From: Rhodococcus rhodochrous
GTDB lineage: Bacteria > Actinomycetota > Actinomycetes > Mycobacteriales > Mycobacteriaceae
DNA: 64,000 nucleotides
Direction of reading: 5' to 3'
Assembly: GCF_014854695.1 (NCBI RefSeq)
Contig: NZ_CP027557.1
Span: forward strand, 1,054,001 to 1,118,000
The notes beneath the pieces were generated by a model, which ran no database searches, was not told the DNA's origin, and saw only the letters and a program-made list of their open reading frames with translations. A program made the position numbers and the translations under genes. Positions 52,079-60,862 of this stretch are shown here, piece by piece. Positions within the stretch are counted from its first letter, which is position 1. Each line of letters starts with the position of its first letter.

Positions 52079-53053
52079 ATGGCACACGCGATCCGCTTCC
52101 ACGAGACGGGCGGCCCCGACGTCCTCGAATGGGAAACCGTCGAGGTCGGCGACCCCGGCCCCGGCGAAGTGCGGATCCGGCACGAAGCCGTCGGCCTGAA
52201 CTTCGCAGACACCTACTTCCGCACCGGGCTGTACCCGGCACCGTTGCCGGCGGGAATGGGTGTCGAGGCAGCCGGCGTGATCGAGGCGGTCGGTCACGGT
52301 GTCACCGACTTCCGCGAAGGCGACCGCGTCACCTACACCGGAAGTCCGCTCGGGGCATACAGCACCGAACGGATCATGCCGGCCGAACACCTCATCGCGC
52401 TGCCGGACGCGATTCCCTTCGACACCGCGGCCGCGATGACCATGCGCGGCCTGACCGCGGCATACCTCCTGCGCCGCATCCATCCGCTCGGAGCGGGCGA
52501 CACGGTCCTGCTGCATGCCGCAGCCGGGGGTGTCGGATTGATCTTCTGTCAGTGGGCGAAACGATTGGGAATCAACGTCATCGGAACCACGTCCAACGAA
52601 GCGAAGGCGGAGGTCGCTCGGTCCTACGGCTGTGCCGAGGTCATCGTCCACACCCGTGAGGACATCGCAGAACGCGTGCGCGAGCTGACCGACGGAGCCG
52701 GCGTGCCGGTCGTGTTCGACAGCGTCGGAGCCTCGACCCATCGTTCCTCGCTCGATTCCCTCGCCCGCCGAGGCCTGCTCGTCGCGTTCGGAACGGCGTC
52801 CGGCCCCATCCCACCGATCAGCGCCATGGACCTCGCGGTCAAGGGCTCGCTGTTCGTCACCCGGCCCGCGCTCGCGGACTACATCGCCGATCCCGTCGAG
52901 CGCGCCGAATTGGCGAACGAGCTGTTCGCACAGGTCGCCGCCGGAGACATCGAGATCGAGATCAACCAGAGATACGCACTCGCCGATGCCGCACGAGCAC
53001 ACCGCGACCTCGAAGCCGGCATCAGCGTGGGCTCGTCGGTGTTCTCGCTCTGA
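52079..53053 (+). CDS. quinone oxidoreductase-like MDR dehydrogenase (zinc-free)
   Basis: 324 residues. GroES-like domain with VGLNFADTYFRTGLYPAPLPAGMGVEAAGVI near 40-75 and a Rossmann domain with LLHAAAGGVGLIFCQWAKRLGINVIGTTSNEAK near 147-180. The zinc ligands of alcohol dehydrogenases are absent, placing it with Qor (NADPH:quinone or enone reductases). AAGGAGAA precedes the ATG. First gene of a six-gene plus-strand operon under the divergent AraC regulator; it may oxidise or reduce a carbonyl or enone intermediate, but the step is not known. Confidence 0.9.
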   Translation: MAHAIRFHETGGPDVLEWETVEVGDPGPGEVRIRHEAVGLNFADTYFRTGLYPAPLPAGMGVEAAGVIEAVGHGVTDFREGDRVTYTGSPLGAYSTERIMPAEHLIALPDAIPFDTAAAMTMRGLTAAYLLRRIHPLGAGDTVLLHAAAGGVGLIFCQWAKRLGINVIGTTSNEAKAEVARSYGCAEVIVHTREDIAERVRELTDGAGVPVVFDSVGASTHRSSLDSLARRGLLVAFGTASGPIPPISAMDLAVKGSLFVTRPALADYIADPVERAELANELFAQVAAGDIEIEINQRYALADAARAHRDLEAGISVGSSVFSL

Positions 53054-53094
53054 CCTTCGCCCGATCCACCCCCCGTCACGCCCAGGAGACCGTC

Positions 53095-53997
53095 ATGATC
53101 ACCACCGACCACGCCCATGTCCGGGACGAGGCACGTCACCGATTCCCGATGGACGCACGACCGTTGACCGGCAGCATCGGCGCGGAACTGCACGGCGTAG
53201 ACCTCGCCGAGGTGGCCCGCGACGACAAACGGTTCGCAGAATTGAAAGCCCTGCTGCTCGAACACAAGGTGCTGTTCTTCCGCGACCAGGACATGAGCCG
53301 GGCCGAGCACGTCGCCCTCGCCGAGCGTTTCGGTTCGCTCGAGGACCATCCGGTTCTCGGCAGCGATCCGGGACATCCCGGCCTGGTCCGCATCTACAAG
53401 GACCTCGACAGCCCACCGGAGGCGTTCGAGAACTCCTACCACTGCGATGCCACCTGGAGGGAGAACCCGCCCATGGGATCGGTGCTGCGATGCGTCGAAG
53501 GTCCGGCCGTCGGTGGCGACACCATCTGGGTGAACATGGCACTCGCCTACGAGCAGCTCCCGGGGCACGTGAAGGAACAGATCGCCGGGCTGCGCGCGCG
53601 CCACAGCATCGAGGCATCGTTCGGCGCGCGACTGCCGATCGACAAGCGACTCGCGCTGAAGGACCGGTTCCCGGACGCGGAGCACCCCGTCGTGCGCACC
53701 CATCCCGAAACGGGCGAGAAGGTCCTGTTCGTCAACAGCTTCACCACACACTTCACGAACTTCCATACGGCCGACAACGTCCGTTGCGGTATCGACTATG
53801 CACCCGGGGCGGGCGAGCTGCTCCGGTTCCTGCAGAGCCGGGCGACGATCCCCGAGTACCAGGTCCGGTGGCGATGGACGCCGAACAGCGTGGCGATCTG
53901 GGACAACCGGTCCACCCAGCACTACGCGGTCCAGGACTACTGGCCTGCCGTCCGGAGGATGGAGCGCGCCGGAATCGCCGGCGATCGTCCCTTCTGA
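53095..53997 (+). CDS. TauD/TfdA-family Fe(II)/2-oxoglutarate dioxygenase
   Basis: 300 residues. Iron ligands His116 and Asp118 in SYHCDATW and His276 in RSTQHYAVQDYWP, with Arg288 or Arg291 in AVRRMER to bind 2-oxoglutarate. The intervening HPVVRTHPETGEKVLFVN segment is typical of TfdA/TauD. Such enzymes hydroxylate the carbon next to a heteroatom and thus cleave sulfonates, ethers or amines, or hydroxylate betaines. The next gene is a BKACE enzyme, so the oxidised product is probably converted to a beta-keto acid or an aldehyde; the native substrate is not known. Starts 41 bp after qor. Confidence 0.92.
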   Translation: MITTDHAHVRDEARHRFPMDARPLTGSIGAELHGVDLAEVARDDKRFAELKALLLEHKVLFFRDQDMSRAEHVALAERFGSLEDHPVLGSDPGHPGLVRIYKDLDSPPEAFENSYHCDATWRENPPMGSVLRCVEGPAVGGDTIWVNMALAYEQLPGHVKEQIAGLRARHSIEASFGARLPIDKRLALKDRFPDAEHPVVRTHPETGEKVLFVNSFTTHFTNFHTADNVRCGIDYAPGAGELLRFLQSRATIPEYQVRWRWTPNSVAIWDNRSTQHYAVQDYWPAVRRMERAGIAGDRPF

Positions 53998-54050
53998 CTC
54001 CGAGAACTTCCTTTCCTCATCACGCACGACCCGATCCCCAGGAGACCACG

Positions 54051-55103
54051 ATGCACTTCCACGACGATGCCTTGTTCCCCGAATGCCAGGAGAAGCTGGT
54101 CATCACCGCCGCCCCGTACGGACCCGAATGGGAACCGGAGGATTTCCCGGAAGACCTGCCGCTGACGATGGACGAGCACGTCCAGCAGGCGGTGGACTGC
54201 TACGAGGCCGGAGCCACGGTGCTGCACATCCACGTTCGCGAACTCGACGGCAAGGGCAGCAAGCGACTGTCGAAGTTCAACGAACTGCTCTCCCGCCTGC
54301 GCGAAGCGGTGCCGGACATGATCCTGCAGGTCGGAGGATCGATCTCCTTCGCGCCGGAAGGTGAAGGTGCCGAAGCGAAGTGGCTCTCGGATGATGTTCG
54401 GCACATGCTCGCCGAACTGGATCCCAAGCCGGACCAGGTGACCATCGCCATCAACACGAGCCAGATGAACATCATGGAGCTCATGACCGCGGACGACATC
54501 GCCGGCACCTCGATGGAGCGTCCGGAACTCGCGGTGACCTACCGGGAGATGACCGTGCCCGCCGGGCCGGAATGGGTCGAGGAGCACCTGCGACGCCTGC
54601 AGGCCGCCGGCATCCAGCCGCACTTCCAGCTGTCGTCGATCCCGCAGCTCGAGACCGTCGAACGCCTGATTCGACGCGGCATCTACACCGGTCCGCTGAA
54701 CCTGACCTGGGTGGGGATCGGCGGCGGTTTCGACGGACCGAACCCGTACAACATCATGAACTTCATCCAGCGTGTCCCGGACGGTGCCTGCCTGACACTC
54801 GAAACCCTCATGCGTTCGGTGTTGCCGGTCAACACCATGGCCATCGCCATGGGGCTGCACACCCGCTGCGGCAACGAGGACACTCTCTGGGGGCGCAAGG
54901 GCCAGAGGATGACCTCGGTCGAGCAGATCCGGCAACTGGTTCGGCTCGCCGGCGAACTCGGCCGGGAAGTCGCCACCGGTAAGGAAGCCCGCGAGATCTA
55001 CCGGATCGGCGAAACCTACCGCGACGCCGACGAGACGCTCGCCAAGCTCGGCTACGCCCCCAACCGCCGCCCCGGTCAGGTCGGCTTCACCCACCACAGC
55101 TGA
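54051..55103 (+). CDS. BKACE family beta-keto acid cleavage enzyme
   Basis: 350 residues. TIM barrel with the zinc motif His59-x-His61 in VLHIHVRELDG and the C-terminal TRCGNEDTLWGRKG with the conserved Glu. The family splits a beta-keto acid with acetyl-CoA to acetoacetate and a new CoA ester; known substrates include 3-keto-5-aminohexanoate, dehydrocarnitine and several orphans. This is a long variant (most are 270-310 residues), with an acidic insertion at ISFAPEGEGAEAKWLSDDVRH. Substrate-determining residues cannot be assigned by eye. Third gene of the AraC-controlled operon. Confidence 0.9.
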   Translation: MHFHDDALFPECQEKLVITAAPYGPEWEPEDFPEDLPLTMDEHVQQAVDCYEAGATVLHIHVRELDGKGSKRLSKFNELLSRLREAVPDMILQVGGSISFAPEGEGAEAKWLSDDVRHMLAELDPKPDQVTIAINTSQMNIMELMTADDIAGTSMERPELAVTYREMTVPAGPEWVEEHLRRLQAAGIQPHFQLSSIPQLETVERLIRRGIYTGPLNLTWVGIGGGFDGPNPYNIMNFIQRVPDGACLTLETLMRSVLPVNTMAIAMGLHTRCGNEDTLWGRKGQRMTSVEQIRQLVRLAGELGREVATGKEAREIYRIGETYRDADETLAKLGYAPNRRPGQVGFTHHS

Positions 55104-55157
55104 CACCCAGTGGCCCCCCCGCTCGGAAATGCACCGCGCCAAGAAAGTTTCGGAGAG

Positions 55158-55910
55158 ATGAACGACGACACCGAACCGACCGTGATCATCGTGCCCGGTC
55201 TGCGCGACCACGTCGCCGACCACTGGCAGACACTGCTCGCCGATCGGCTCGACCGGGTGCGCACCGTACCCCCGCTCGACCACGACCGACTGAGCCTGGA
55301 CGCACGGATCGCCGCGCTCGACGCGGTCGTCGGCGACGTCGACGGTCCGATCGTGCTGGTCGCGCACAGTGCCGGCGTCCTGATCGCCGTGCACTGGGCC
55401 CACACAGCGACCAGACCGGTTCTCGGTGCGCTGCTCGCAACACCGGCCGATATCGAAGAGCCGCTCCCCGAAGGGTATCCGACCACGGCCGACCTCGATC
55501 GAGGCGGTTGGCTCCCGATACCGCGTCGCCGCCTTCCCTTCCCGAGCATCCTTGCGGCGAGCAGCAACGATCCACTCGCGGACCGGTACCGGGTCGCAGG
55601 ATTGGCGGAGGTGTGGGGGAGTCGATTCGTCGACCTCGGTGAGGTCGGGCATCTGAATCCCGCGTCCGGCTTCGGCGACTGGCCCGCCGCCGATCTGTTC
55701 CTGCAGGAACTGCTCCAGCGGTCCGGAGCGACAACGCGCGAGACCGCCCCCGTCCGAATCCTGAAAGCGAACCAGCGATGCTCAACCTGTCCGTTCTCCT
55801 GGAGGATTCCGCCCGCCGGTATCCCGACCGGGACGCCTTGGTGCTGGGGAACACTCGGATCGGCTACGGCGAACTCGACGCCCGAGCGAACCGGGTGGCC
55901 AACCTGTTGA
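55158..55910 (+). CDS. RBBP9/YdeN-like alpha/beta hydrolase, frame-disturbed C-terminus
   Basis: Serine hydrolase fold of about 195 residues: VIIVPGLRDHVADHWQTLLADRL at the start, nucleophile Ser in LVAHSAGVLIAVHWAH, acid in SSNDPLADRYR and His in VGHLNPASGFGDW. The domain ends near residue 190 (LFLQELLQRS). After that the frame runs on for about 55 residues of unrelated sequence and overlaps 133 bp of the next gene. Removing one C from the run CCCCC at 55747-55751 would give ...PSES followed by TGA at 55762-55764, 13 bp before the ligase ATG, the normal arrangement. So a one-base indel, real or sequencing, is likely. Role in the pathway unknown; it could hydrolyse a thioester or lactone. Confidence 0.75.
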   Translation: MNDDTEPTVIIVPGLRDHVADHWQTLLADRLDRVRTVPPLDHDRLSLDARIAALDAVVGDVDGPIVLVAHSAGVLIAVHWAHTATRPVLGALLATPADIEEPLPEGYPTTADLDRGGWLPIPRRRLPFPSILAASSNDPLADRYRVAGLAEVWGSRFVDLGEVGHLNPASGFGDWPAADLFLQELLQRSGATTRETAPVRILKANQRCSTCPFSWRIPPAGIPTGTPWCWGTLGSATANSTPERTGWPTC

Positions 55911-57376
55911 TCGCGCGTGGAATCGCGCCGGGCGACACCGTGGCGATGTCGATCCCCAACGTGCCGGAGTTCGTGATCGTCTACTACGGCATCCTCAAGG
56001 CCGGCGCCGTCGTGGTGCCGTTGAACATCATGCTCAAGGGACCTGAAATCGCCTACCATCTGCAGGATTCCGGCGCCCGGGCGTTCTTCTGCTCCGAAGG
56101 TGGACCCGACCTGCCCATCGGTGAATACGGTCGTGCCGGTTTCGCCGCAGCACCGAAGTGTCGCGACATGTTCGTCGTCGGCGGACTCGATGGTGCGGAC
56201 AGTCTCGATACTGCGCTGGGGGAAGTATCGGATGTCCGCTCGTCGGTGGTACGTGATCCGCAGGACACGGCGGTGATCCTCTACACCAGCGGAACCACAG
56301 GAAAACCGAAGGGAGCCTGCCTTTCCCACTCGAACATGGTGACGAACGCGCTCACCGCGAACCGTCTGTTCGACAGCAGTCCGATGTGTACCGACACGTA
56401 CCTGGTGACCCTGCCGCTCTTCCACTCCTTCGGCCAGACCGTGACCATGAACGCGGGACTGTCGGTAGGGGCCACGCTGGTTCTCCTGCCACGTTTCGAT
56501 GCCCGCACCGCACTGACACTGATGATCGAGCAGGACGTCACCGTCTTCGCCGGGGTCCCGACGATGTACTGGGCTCTGCTCGATGCGGTGGACGAGACGG
56601 TCGACGTGCAGCGGATCGCCGCGACGATGCGCCGGGCGATCTCCGGTGGCGCCGCCCTGCCCGTCGACATCCTCACCCGCTTCTCCGAGCGCTTCGGTGT
56701 CCGGATCCTCGAGGGCTACGGGCTGTCCGAGACGTCTCCGCTCGCGTTGTTCAGCGATCCGGAACGCGACCCGCGGCCCGGATCGATCGGCGTCCCGGTC
56801 TGGGGAGTCGAGGCCCGCCTCGTCGATGCCGACTGGAACACCGTCACCGAAGTCGACACGGTCGGAGAACTGGCATTGCGCGGCCACAACGTCATGTCGG
56901 GATATCTCGGGCGGACGGATGCCACCGCCGAAGCGATGCGAGACGGCTGGCTGCGTACAGGCGACCTTGCTCGCAGGGACGCGGACGGCTTCTACTACAT
57001 CGTCGATCGAGCGAAGGATCTGATCGTGCGCGGGGGCTTCAACGTCTACCCCCGCGAGATCGAGGAAGTACTGATCACCCACGAGGCAGTGTCGCTTGCA
57101 GCGGTCGTCGGCGTCCCCCACGAGGTGTACGGCGAGGAGGTCGGCGCATTCGTCATTCTCGAGGCAGGGGAGCAGACCACGGAAGAAGAGTTGATCTCCT
57201 GGTGTCGAGACCGGATGGCAGGATACAAGTATCCGCGCTCGATCGAGATCGTCACGACGCTTCCGACGACCGCGACGGGAAAGATCCTGAAGCGCGAACT
57301 CGTCACCACGGTACGGACAGGCGCGGTATCGACGGGCACGGGATCGACGAGTCAGGGATCGCCGGATGTCGGGTGA
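55778..57376 (+). CDS. acyl-CoA synthetase (AMP-forming ligase)
   Basis: 532 residues. LYTSGTTGKPKGACLSHSNM near 172-190, GYGLSETSPLALF near 315, GWLRTGDLARRDADGFYYIVDRAKDLIVRGGFNVYPREIEE near 390-430 and PTTATGKILKRELVTT near 500 with the catalytic Lys. Similar to medium- or long-chain fatty acid-CoA ligases. In this operon it could activate the carboxylic acid entering or leaving the BKACE step. ATG at 55778 with AACCAGCG before it and no good ribosome site; expressed by coupling. Confidence 0.92.
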   Translation: MLNLSVLLEDSARRYPDRDALVLGNTRIGYGELDARANRVANLLIARGIAPGDTVAMSIPNVPEFVIVYYGILKAGAVVVPLNIMLKGPEIAYHLQDSGARAFFCSEGGPDLPIGEYGRAGFAAAPKCRDMFVVGGLDGADSLDTALGEVSDVRSSVVRDPQDTAVILYTSGTTGKPKGACLSHSNMVTNALTANRLFDSSPMCTDTYLVTLPLFHSFGQTVTMNAGLSVGATLVLLPRFDARTALTLMIEQDVTVFAGVPTMYWALLDAVDETVDVQRIAATMRRAISGGAALPVDILTRFSERFGVRILEGYGLSETSPLALFSDPERDPRPGSIGVPVWGVEARLVDADWNTVTEVDTVGELALRGHNVMSGYLGRTDATAEAMRDGWLRTGDLARRDADGFYYIVDRAKDLIVRGGFNVYPREIEEVLITHEAVSLAAVVGVPHEVYGEEVGAFVILEAGEQTTEEELISWCRDRMAGYKYPRSIEIVTTLPTTATGKILKRELVTTVRTGAVSTGTGSTSQGSPDVG

Positions 57377-58430
57377 GGTGACGTCGGCGCCGCAGGACGT
57401 CGTGCGGCCGGAGTCGACGCCGAGGGGTGTGCGTCCCCGCGCGGCTGCCCTCGTCGCGGGTATCGGGGTGTGCGCGGCCGGCGCTGCAATCGCGATCGTG
57501 CTCGGCCGACTGCTCCCCGCCGTGAACCCGATGCTGATCTCGATCGTGCTCGGAGCGCTGGTGGCCAATCTGATCCCTGTCCCGGCGTGGATCGGCCCCG
57601 GCGTCGACTTCTCCGCCAAGCGGCTGCTGCGCCTCGGCATCGCCGTGCTCGGCCTTCAACTGGTCTTCCACGACATCCTCGCCCTCGGGTGGGGTGTCAT
57701 CGCCCTCGTCGTGATCATCGTCGCGGCAGGGATCACGGGGACGATGTACCTGGGCCGGGTCCTTGGGTTGTCGTGGACGCAACGTGTCCTCATCTCGTGC
57801 GGATTCTCGATCTGCGGCGCCGCGGCGGTCGCTGCCGCCGACGGAGTCGTCGACGCAAGGCGCAACGAGGTGATCACCTCGATCGCGTTGGTCGTCGTCT
57901 TCGGCACACTGATGATCCCCGGTGTTCCGCTGCTGGTAGGAGTGCTGGGGATGGACGACCGGCAGTCCGGCATCCTCGCCGGCGGGGCGATCCACGAGGT
58001 CGCGCAGGTCGTCGCCGCCGGCGGCATGATGGGTGGCGGAGCCCTCGCCGTCGCCACCGTGGTCAAGCTCGCCCGCGTCCTGATGCTGGCCCCGGTGATG
58101 GCATATCTGGGCGTGGTCCGTCGACGGCGCGGTCGCGAGGAGGGCGCCCACGAGGACACGATCGGGCGGCAGCCGCCGCTGGTGCCGGTGTTCGTGATCG
58201 GATTCCTGGTAGCTGTGGCGGTGCGGTCCTCCGGCGTGCTGCCCGACGTCGTGCTCGAACAGGCCGCGCTCGTGCAGTCGGCGTTGTTGACCACGGCCAT
58301 GTTCGGCTTGGGCCTCGGGGTTCGTGTGGGACTGCTGCGCTCGATCGGACTACGACCGTTCGTAGTCGCTGCTGCCTCCACGCTGTGGGTGATGCTGATC
58401 GCCCTCGTCGGCGCCCTCCTGCTGAGCTGA
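57366..58430 (+). CDS. YeiH-like putative sulfate/sulfite exporter
   Basis: 354 residues, about ten helices, with GPGVDFSAKRLLRLGIAVLGLQLVF near 80-104, RVLISCGFSICGAAAVAAADGVV near 140-162 and GAIHEVAQVVAAGG near 205. This is the UPF0324/YeiH family, annotated as sulfate exporters. Overlaps the ligase gene by 11 bp, so it belongs to the operon. If the TauD-type enzyme is a desulfonase, export of the released sulfite or sulfate would fit; this is inference. It could also simply be hitchhiking. Confidence 0.87.
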   Translation: MSGEVTSAPQDVVRPESTPRGVRPRAAALVAGIGVCAAGAAIAIVLGRLLPAVNPMLISIVLGALVANLIPVPAWIGPGVDFSAKRLLRLGIAVLGLQLVFHDILALGWGVIALVVIIVAAGITGTMYLGRVLGLSWTQRVLISCGFSICGAAAVAAADGVVDARRNEVITSIALVVVFGTLMIPGVPLLVGVLGMDDRQSGILAGGAIHEVAQVVAAGGMMGGGALAVATVVKLARVLMLAPVMAYLGVVRRRRGREEGAHEDTIGRQPPLVPVFVIGFLVAVAVRSSGVLPDVVLEQAALVQSALLTTAMFGLGLGVRVGLLRSIGLRPFVVAAASTLWVMLIALVGALLLS

Positions 58431-58620
58431 ACGGTCCGCGTCCGGCTTGCCGGCACAGCGGAACGTTCGGTGTCGCAGAGTTCTCTACCGGCAAAACACC
58501 TCTCGCCCGCGCACGATCGTGCCAAGCTCGGAAGTGGTGGTCGGTCCTCGACCCGAGAAGTTCGTCCGGCCCGCAAGGTCGGCTGTCCGGGCGCGCAGGA
58601 ACGATTGCGAGGTCGAGTCG

Positions 58621-59943
58621 ATGGCCGAGGAACACGAATCGCACCGGGGCCCGGTATCCGCCGACGCCCGCTGGTGGGCGTGGACCGCTGTCGTGGTGCT
58701 GATCGTCGCGATCGTGCTTCCGGTCGCCGAAGCCGGTCTGCGTGGTGTCCTCGCGCTGCTGCTGGTCGCGGTGGCCGGTGCAGCCCTGGCCGTTGCCGGG
58801 GCCTACTGGTTCCTCACCCACCGGGGGGTGGTCCGCGCGGTGGCTCTGACCGTGACCGTCCTCGTGCCGGTGGTCGTGGTGGTCGTCTTCGCACTGTCGG
58901 GTCACCTGTGGGTCGCTGTTGTGTCGGTGCTGCTCGTCGCCGTGGCGGTCGCATGCGGACGCCGCGCCCTACGAGGCGATCGCGTGAATCCGCAGCCGGA
59001 ATTCCCGGCCGTTTCCGTGCACCATCCGTTCTTCGTGATGAATCCACGCTCGGGCGGGGGCAAGGTCGTCCGTTACGACCTGCAGCGCAAGGCCGAGGAA
59101 CTCGGCGCCGAAGTGGTGTTGCTGAGCGGACCGCAGCAACTCGACGTCACCGAACTGGCGGAGAAGGCCGTCGAACGAGGGGCGGACCTGCTCGGCGTCG
59201 CGGGTGGCGACGGAACACAGGCCCTCGTCGCGGCGGTCGCAGCGGAACACCGACTTCCGTTCGTGGTGATCAGCGCCGGAACCCGGAATCATTTCGCTCT
59301 CGACCTCGGGCTCGACCGGGAGGATCCCGCTGCGGGTCTGGACGCCCTCCGTGACGGGGTCGAGCTGCGCGTCGATCTCGGCCGGATCAACGAGCGGCCG
59401 TTCGTCAACAATGCGTCCTTCGGGGTCTACGCAGAGGTGGTGCGGAGCCCTCAGTACCGTGCCGACAAGACGGCGACGGTGCTGCAGATGCTGCCCGATC
59501 TGCTCGGTGAGCAGGGCAGGCCGGGTCTGCGGGCGCACATCGACACCGAGACCGTCGAGGGACCTCAGGCGGTGTTGGTCAGCAACGGTCCGTACGCCTT
59601 CGACGACCTGGCAGGAATGGGCCGCCGGCCCCGCCTGGACAGCGGCCGGCTCGGTGTCGTCGCGATCTCGGTCTCGAACGCACGCCAGGCGGTGGGCCTG
59701 TTCCGTCGCACCCACAACCGAGGCCTGTTGCAGCGCACCGCCACAGAAGTGGTCGTCGATGCGGACGTACCGGAGATTCCGGTCGGAGTCGACGGTGAGT
59801 CGGTGATGCTGTCGACACCCGTCCGATGCACGATCTCCACCGGAGCGCTACGAGTTCGTGTTCCCCGCAACCGTCCGGGAGCGCGTGTGCCGCCCCCGCA
59901 CCTCGATTCCGTTCGGTTGCGGAAGATATTGTGGCCGAATTGA
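58621..59943 (+). CDS. membrane-anchored diacylglycerol/lipid kinase family protein
   Basis: 440 residues. Four N-terminal helices (about 20-112) precede a DAGK catalytic domain: FVMNPRSGGGKVVRYDLQRKAEELG near 138-162, LLGVAGGDGTQALVAAVA near 197-214 and VVISAGTRNHFALDLGLDRED near 222-242. GGDGT is the ATP-binding loop. It phosphorylates diacylglycerol or a related lipid alcohol. Four membrane helices fused to a DAGK domain are unusual: most are soluble. ATG at 58621; 190 bp upstream hold no gene. Not part of the preceding operon by spacing. Confidence 0.87.
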   Translation: MAEEHESHRGPVSADARWWAWTAVVVLIVAIVLPVAEAGLRGVLALLLVAVAGAALAVAGAYWFLTHRGVVRAVALTVTVLVPVVVVVVFALSGHLWVAVVSVLLVAVAVACGRRALRGDRVNPQPEFPAVSVHHPFFVMNPRSGGGKVVRYDLQRKAEELGAEVVLLSGPQQLDVTELAEKAVERGADLLGVAGGDGTQALVAAVAAEHRLPFVVISAGTRNHFALDLGLDREDPAAGLDALRDGVELRVDLGRINERPFVNNASFGVYAEVVRSPQYRADKTATVLQMLPDLLGEQGRPGLRAHIDTETVEGPQAVLVSNGPYAFDDLAGMGRRPRLDSGRLGVVAISVSNARQAVGLFRRTHNRGLLQRTATEVVVDADVPEIPVGVDGESVMLSTPVRCTISTGALRVRVPRNRPGARVPPPHLDSVRLRKILWPN

Positions 59944-59991
59944 ACTCTTCGGATCTCACATTCCGGCGCATCCTACGACTTCAATGAAGGG

Positions 59992-60834
59992 ATGTGCAGA
60001 TGGATGGCGTATACCGGTGATCCCGTCCTGATGGACGACCTCCTGTTCCGGCCGGTGCACTCCCTGATCGACCAGAGCCTGCATTCCAAGATGGGCGCAA
60101 CTACCACGAACGGGGACGGCTTCGGCATCGGCTGGTACGGAGAGGGCCCGAGGCCGGCATTGTTCAAGTGCATCGAACCCGCCTGGAACGAGAGCAACCT
60201 CCGCGAGCTCGCCACGCAGATCCGTACGCCGTTGATGTTCGCGCATGTCCGCGCCTCGACGGGAACTCCGGTGCAGCGCACCAATTGCCATCCCTTCCGC
60301 TACGAGAACAGGTTGTGGATGCACAACGGGGCGGTGCACGGATTCCACCTCATGAAACGGGACCTAGCGATGGCCGTCGATGCGAGTCTCTACGACGCGA
60401 TCCGGGGATCGACGGATTCCGAGATGCTGTTCTACCTCGCGCTCACCTTCGGCCTCGCCGACGACCCGTTCACCGGCGTCGCGAAGGCCGTCGGTTTCGT
60501 GGAGGACATCGGAGCCTGCATGGGCATCGAGAATCCCATGCAGGGAACGATCGCCACCACCGACGGCAGCAGCGTCTGGGTGTTCCGGTATTCGACGGAG
60601 CGAAAGACACGCTCGTTGTTCTACTCGGCCGACATCAAGGCGATACGGGCGCAGCATCCCGAAGTGGAAGTGCTGTACCAGCTGGGAGACGACACCCGCT
60701 TCGTGGTGTCCGAACCCCTTCGGGATCTCGAAGGGGCCTGGCTGGAGGTTCCCGAGTCGAGCGCGGGTGTCGTTCGGGGGAGCGACCAGGAGTTCCGGCC
60801 GTTCGCGCCGATCTCACCCGTGCGCTCGATGTGA
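59992..60834 (+). CDS. class II glutamine amidotransferase
   Basis: 280 residues. MCRWMAYTGDP with Cys2 as N-terminal nucleophile (the initiator Met is removed), then NGDGFGIGWYGEGPRP near 40, FAHVRASTGTPVQRTNCHPFRY near 83-104 and LWMHNGAVHGF near 108-118. This is the stand-alone glutaminase domain type (GATase_6) like the gamma-glutamyl hercynylcysteine S-oxide hydrolase EgtC family, without a synthase domain. No ergothioneine biosynthesis genes are next to it. GAAGGG lies before the ATG; 48 bp separate it from the lipid kinase gene. Confidence 0.9.
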   Translation: MCRWMAYTGDPVLMDDLLFRPVHSLIDQSLHSKMGATTTNGDGFGIGWYGEGPRPALFKCIEPAWNESNLRELATQIRTPLMFAHVRASTGTPVQRTNCHPFRYENRLWMHNGAVHGFHLMKRDLAMAVDASLYDAIRGSTDSEMLFYLALTFGLADDPFTGVAKAVGFVEDIGACMGIENPMQGTIATTDGSSVWVFRYSTERKTRSLFYSADIKAIRAQHPEVEVLYQLGDDTRFVVSEPLRDLEGAWLEVPESSAGVVRGSDQEFRPFAPISPVRSM

Positions 60835-60862
60835 TCACGACGAGTTTCTCGCTACCGGTCGG

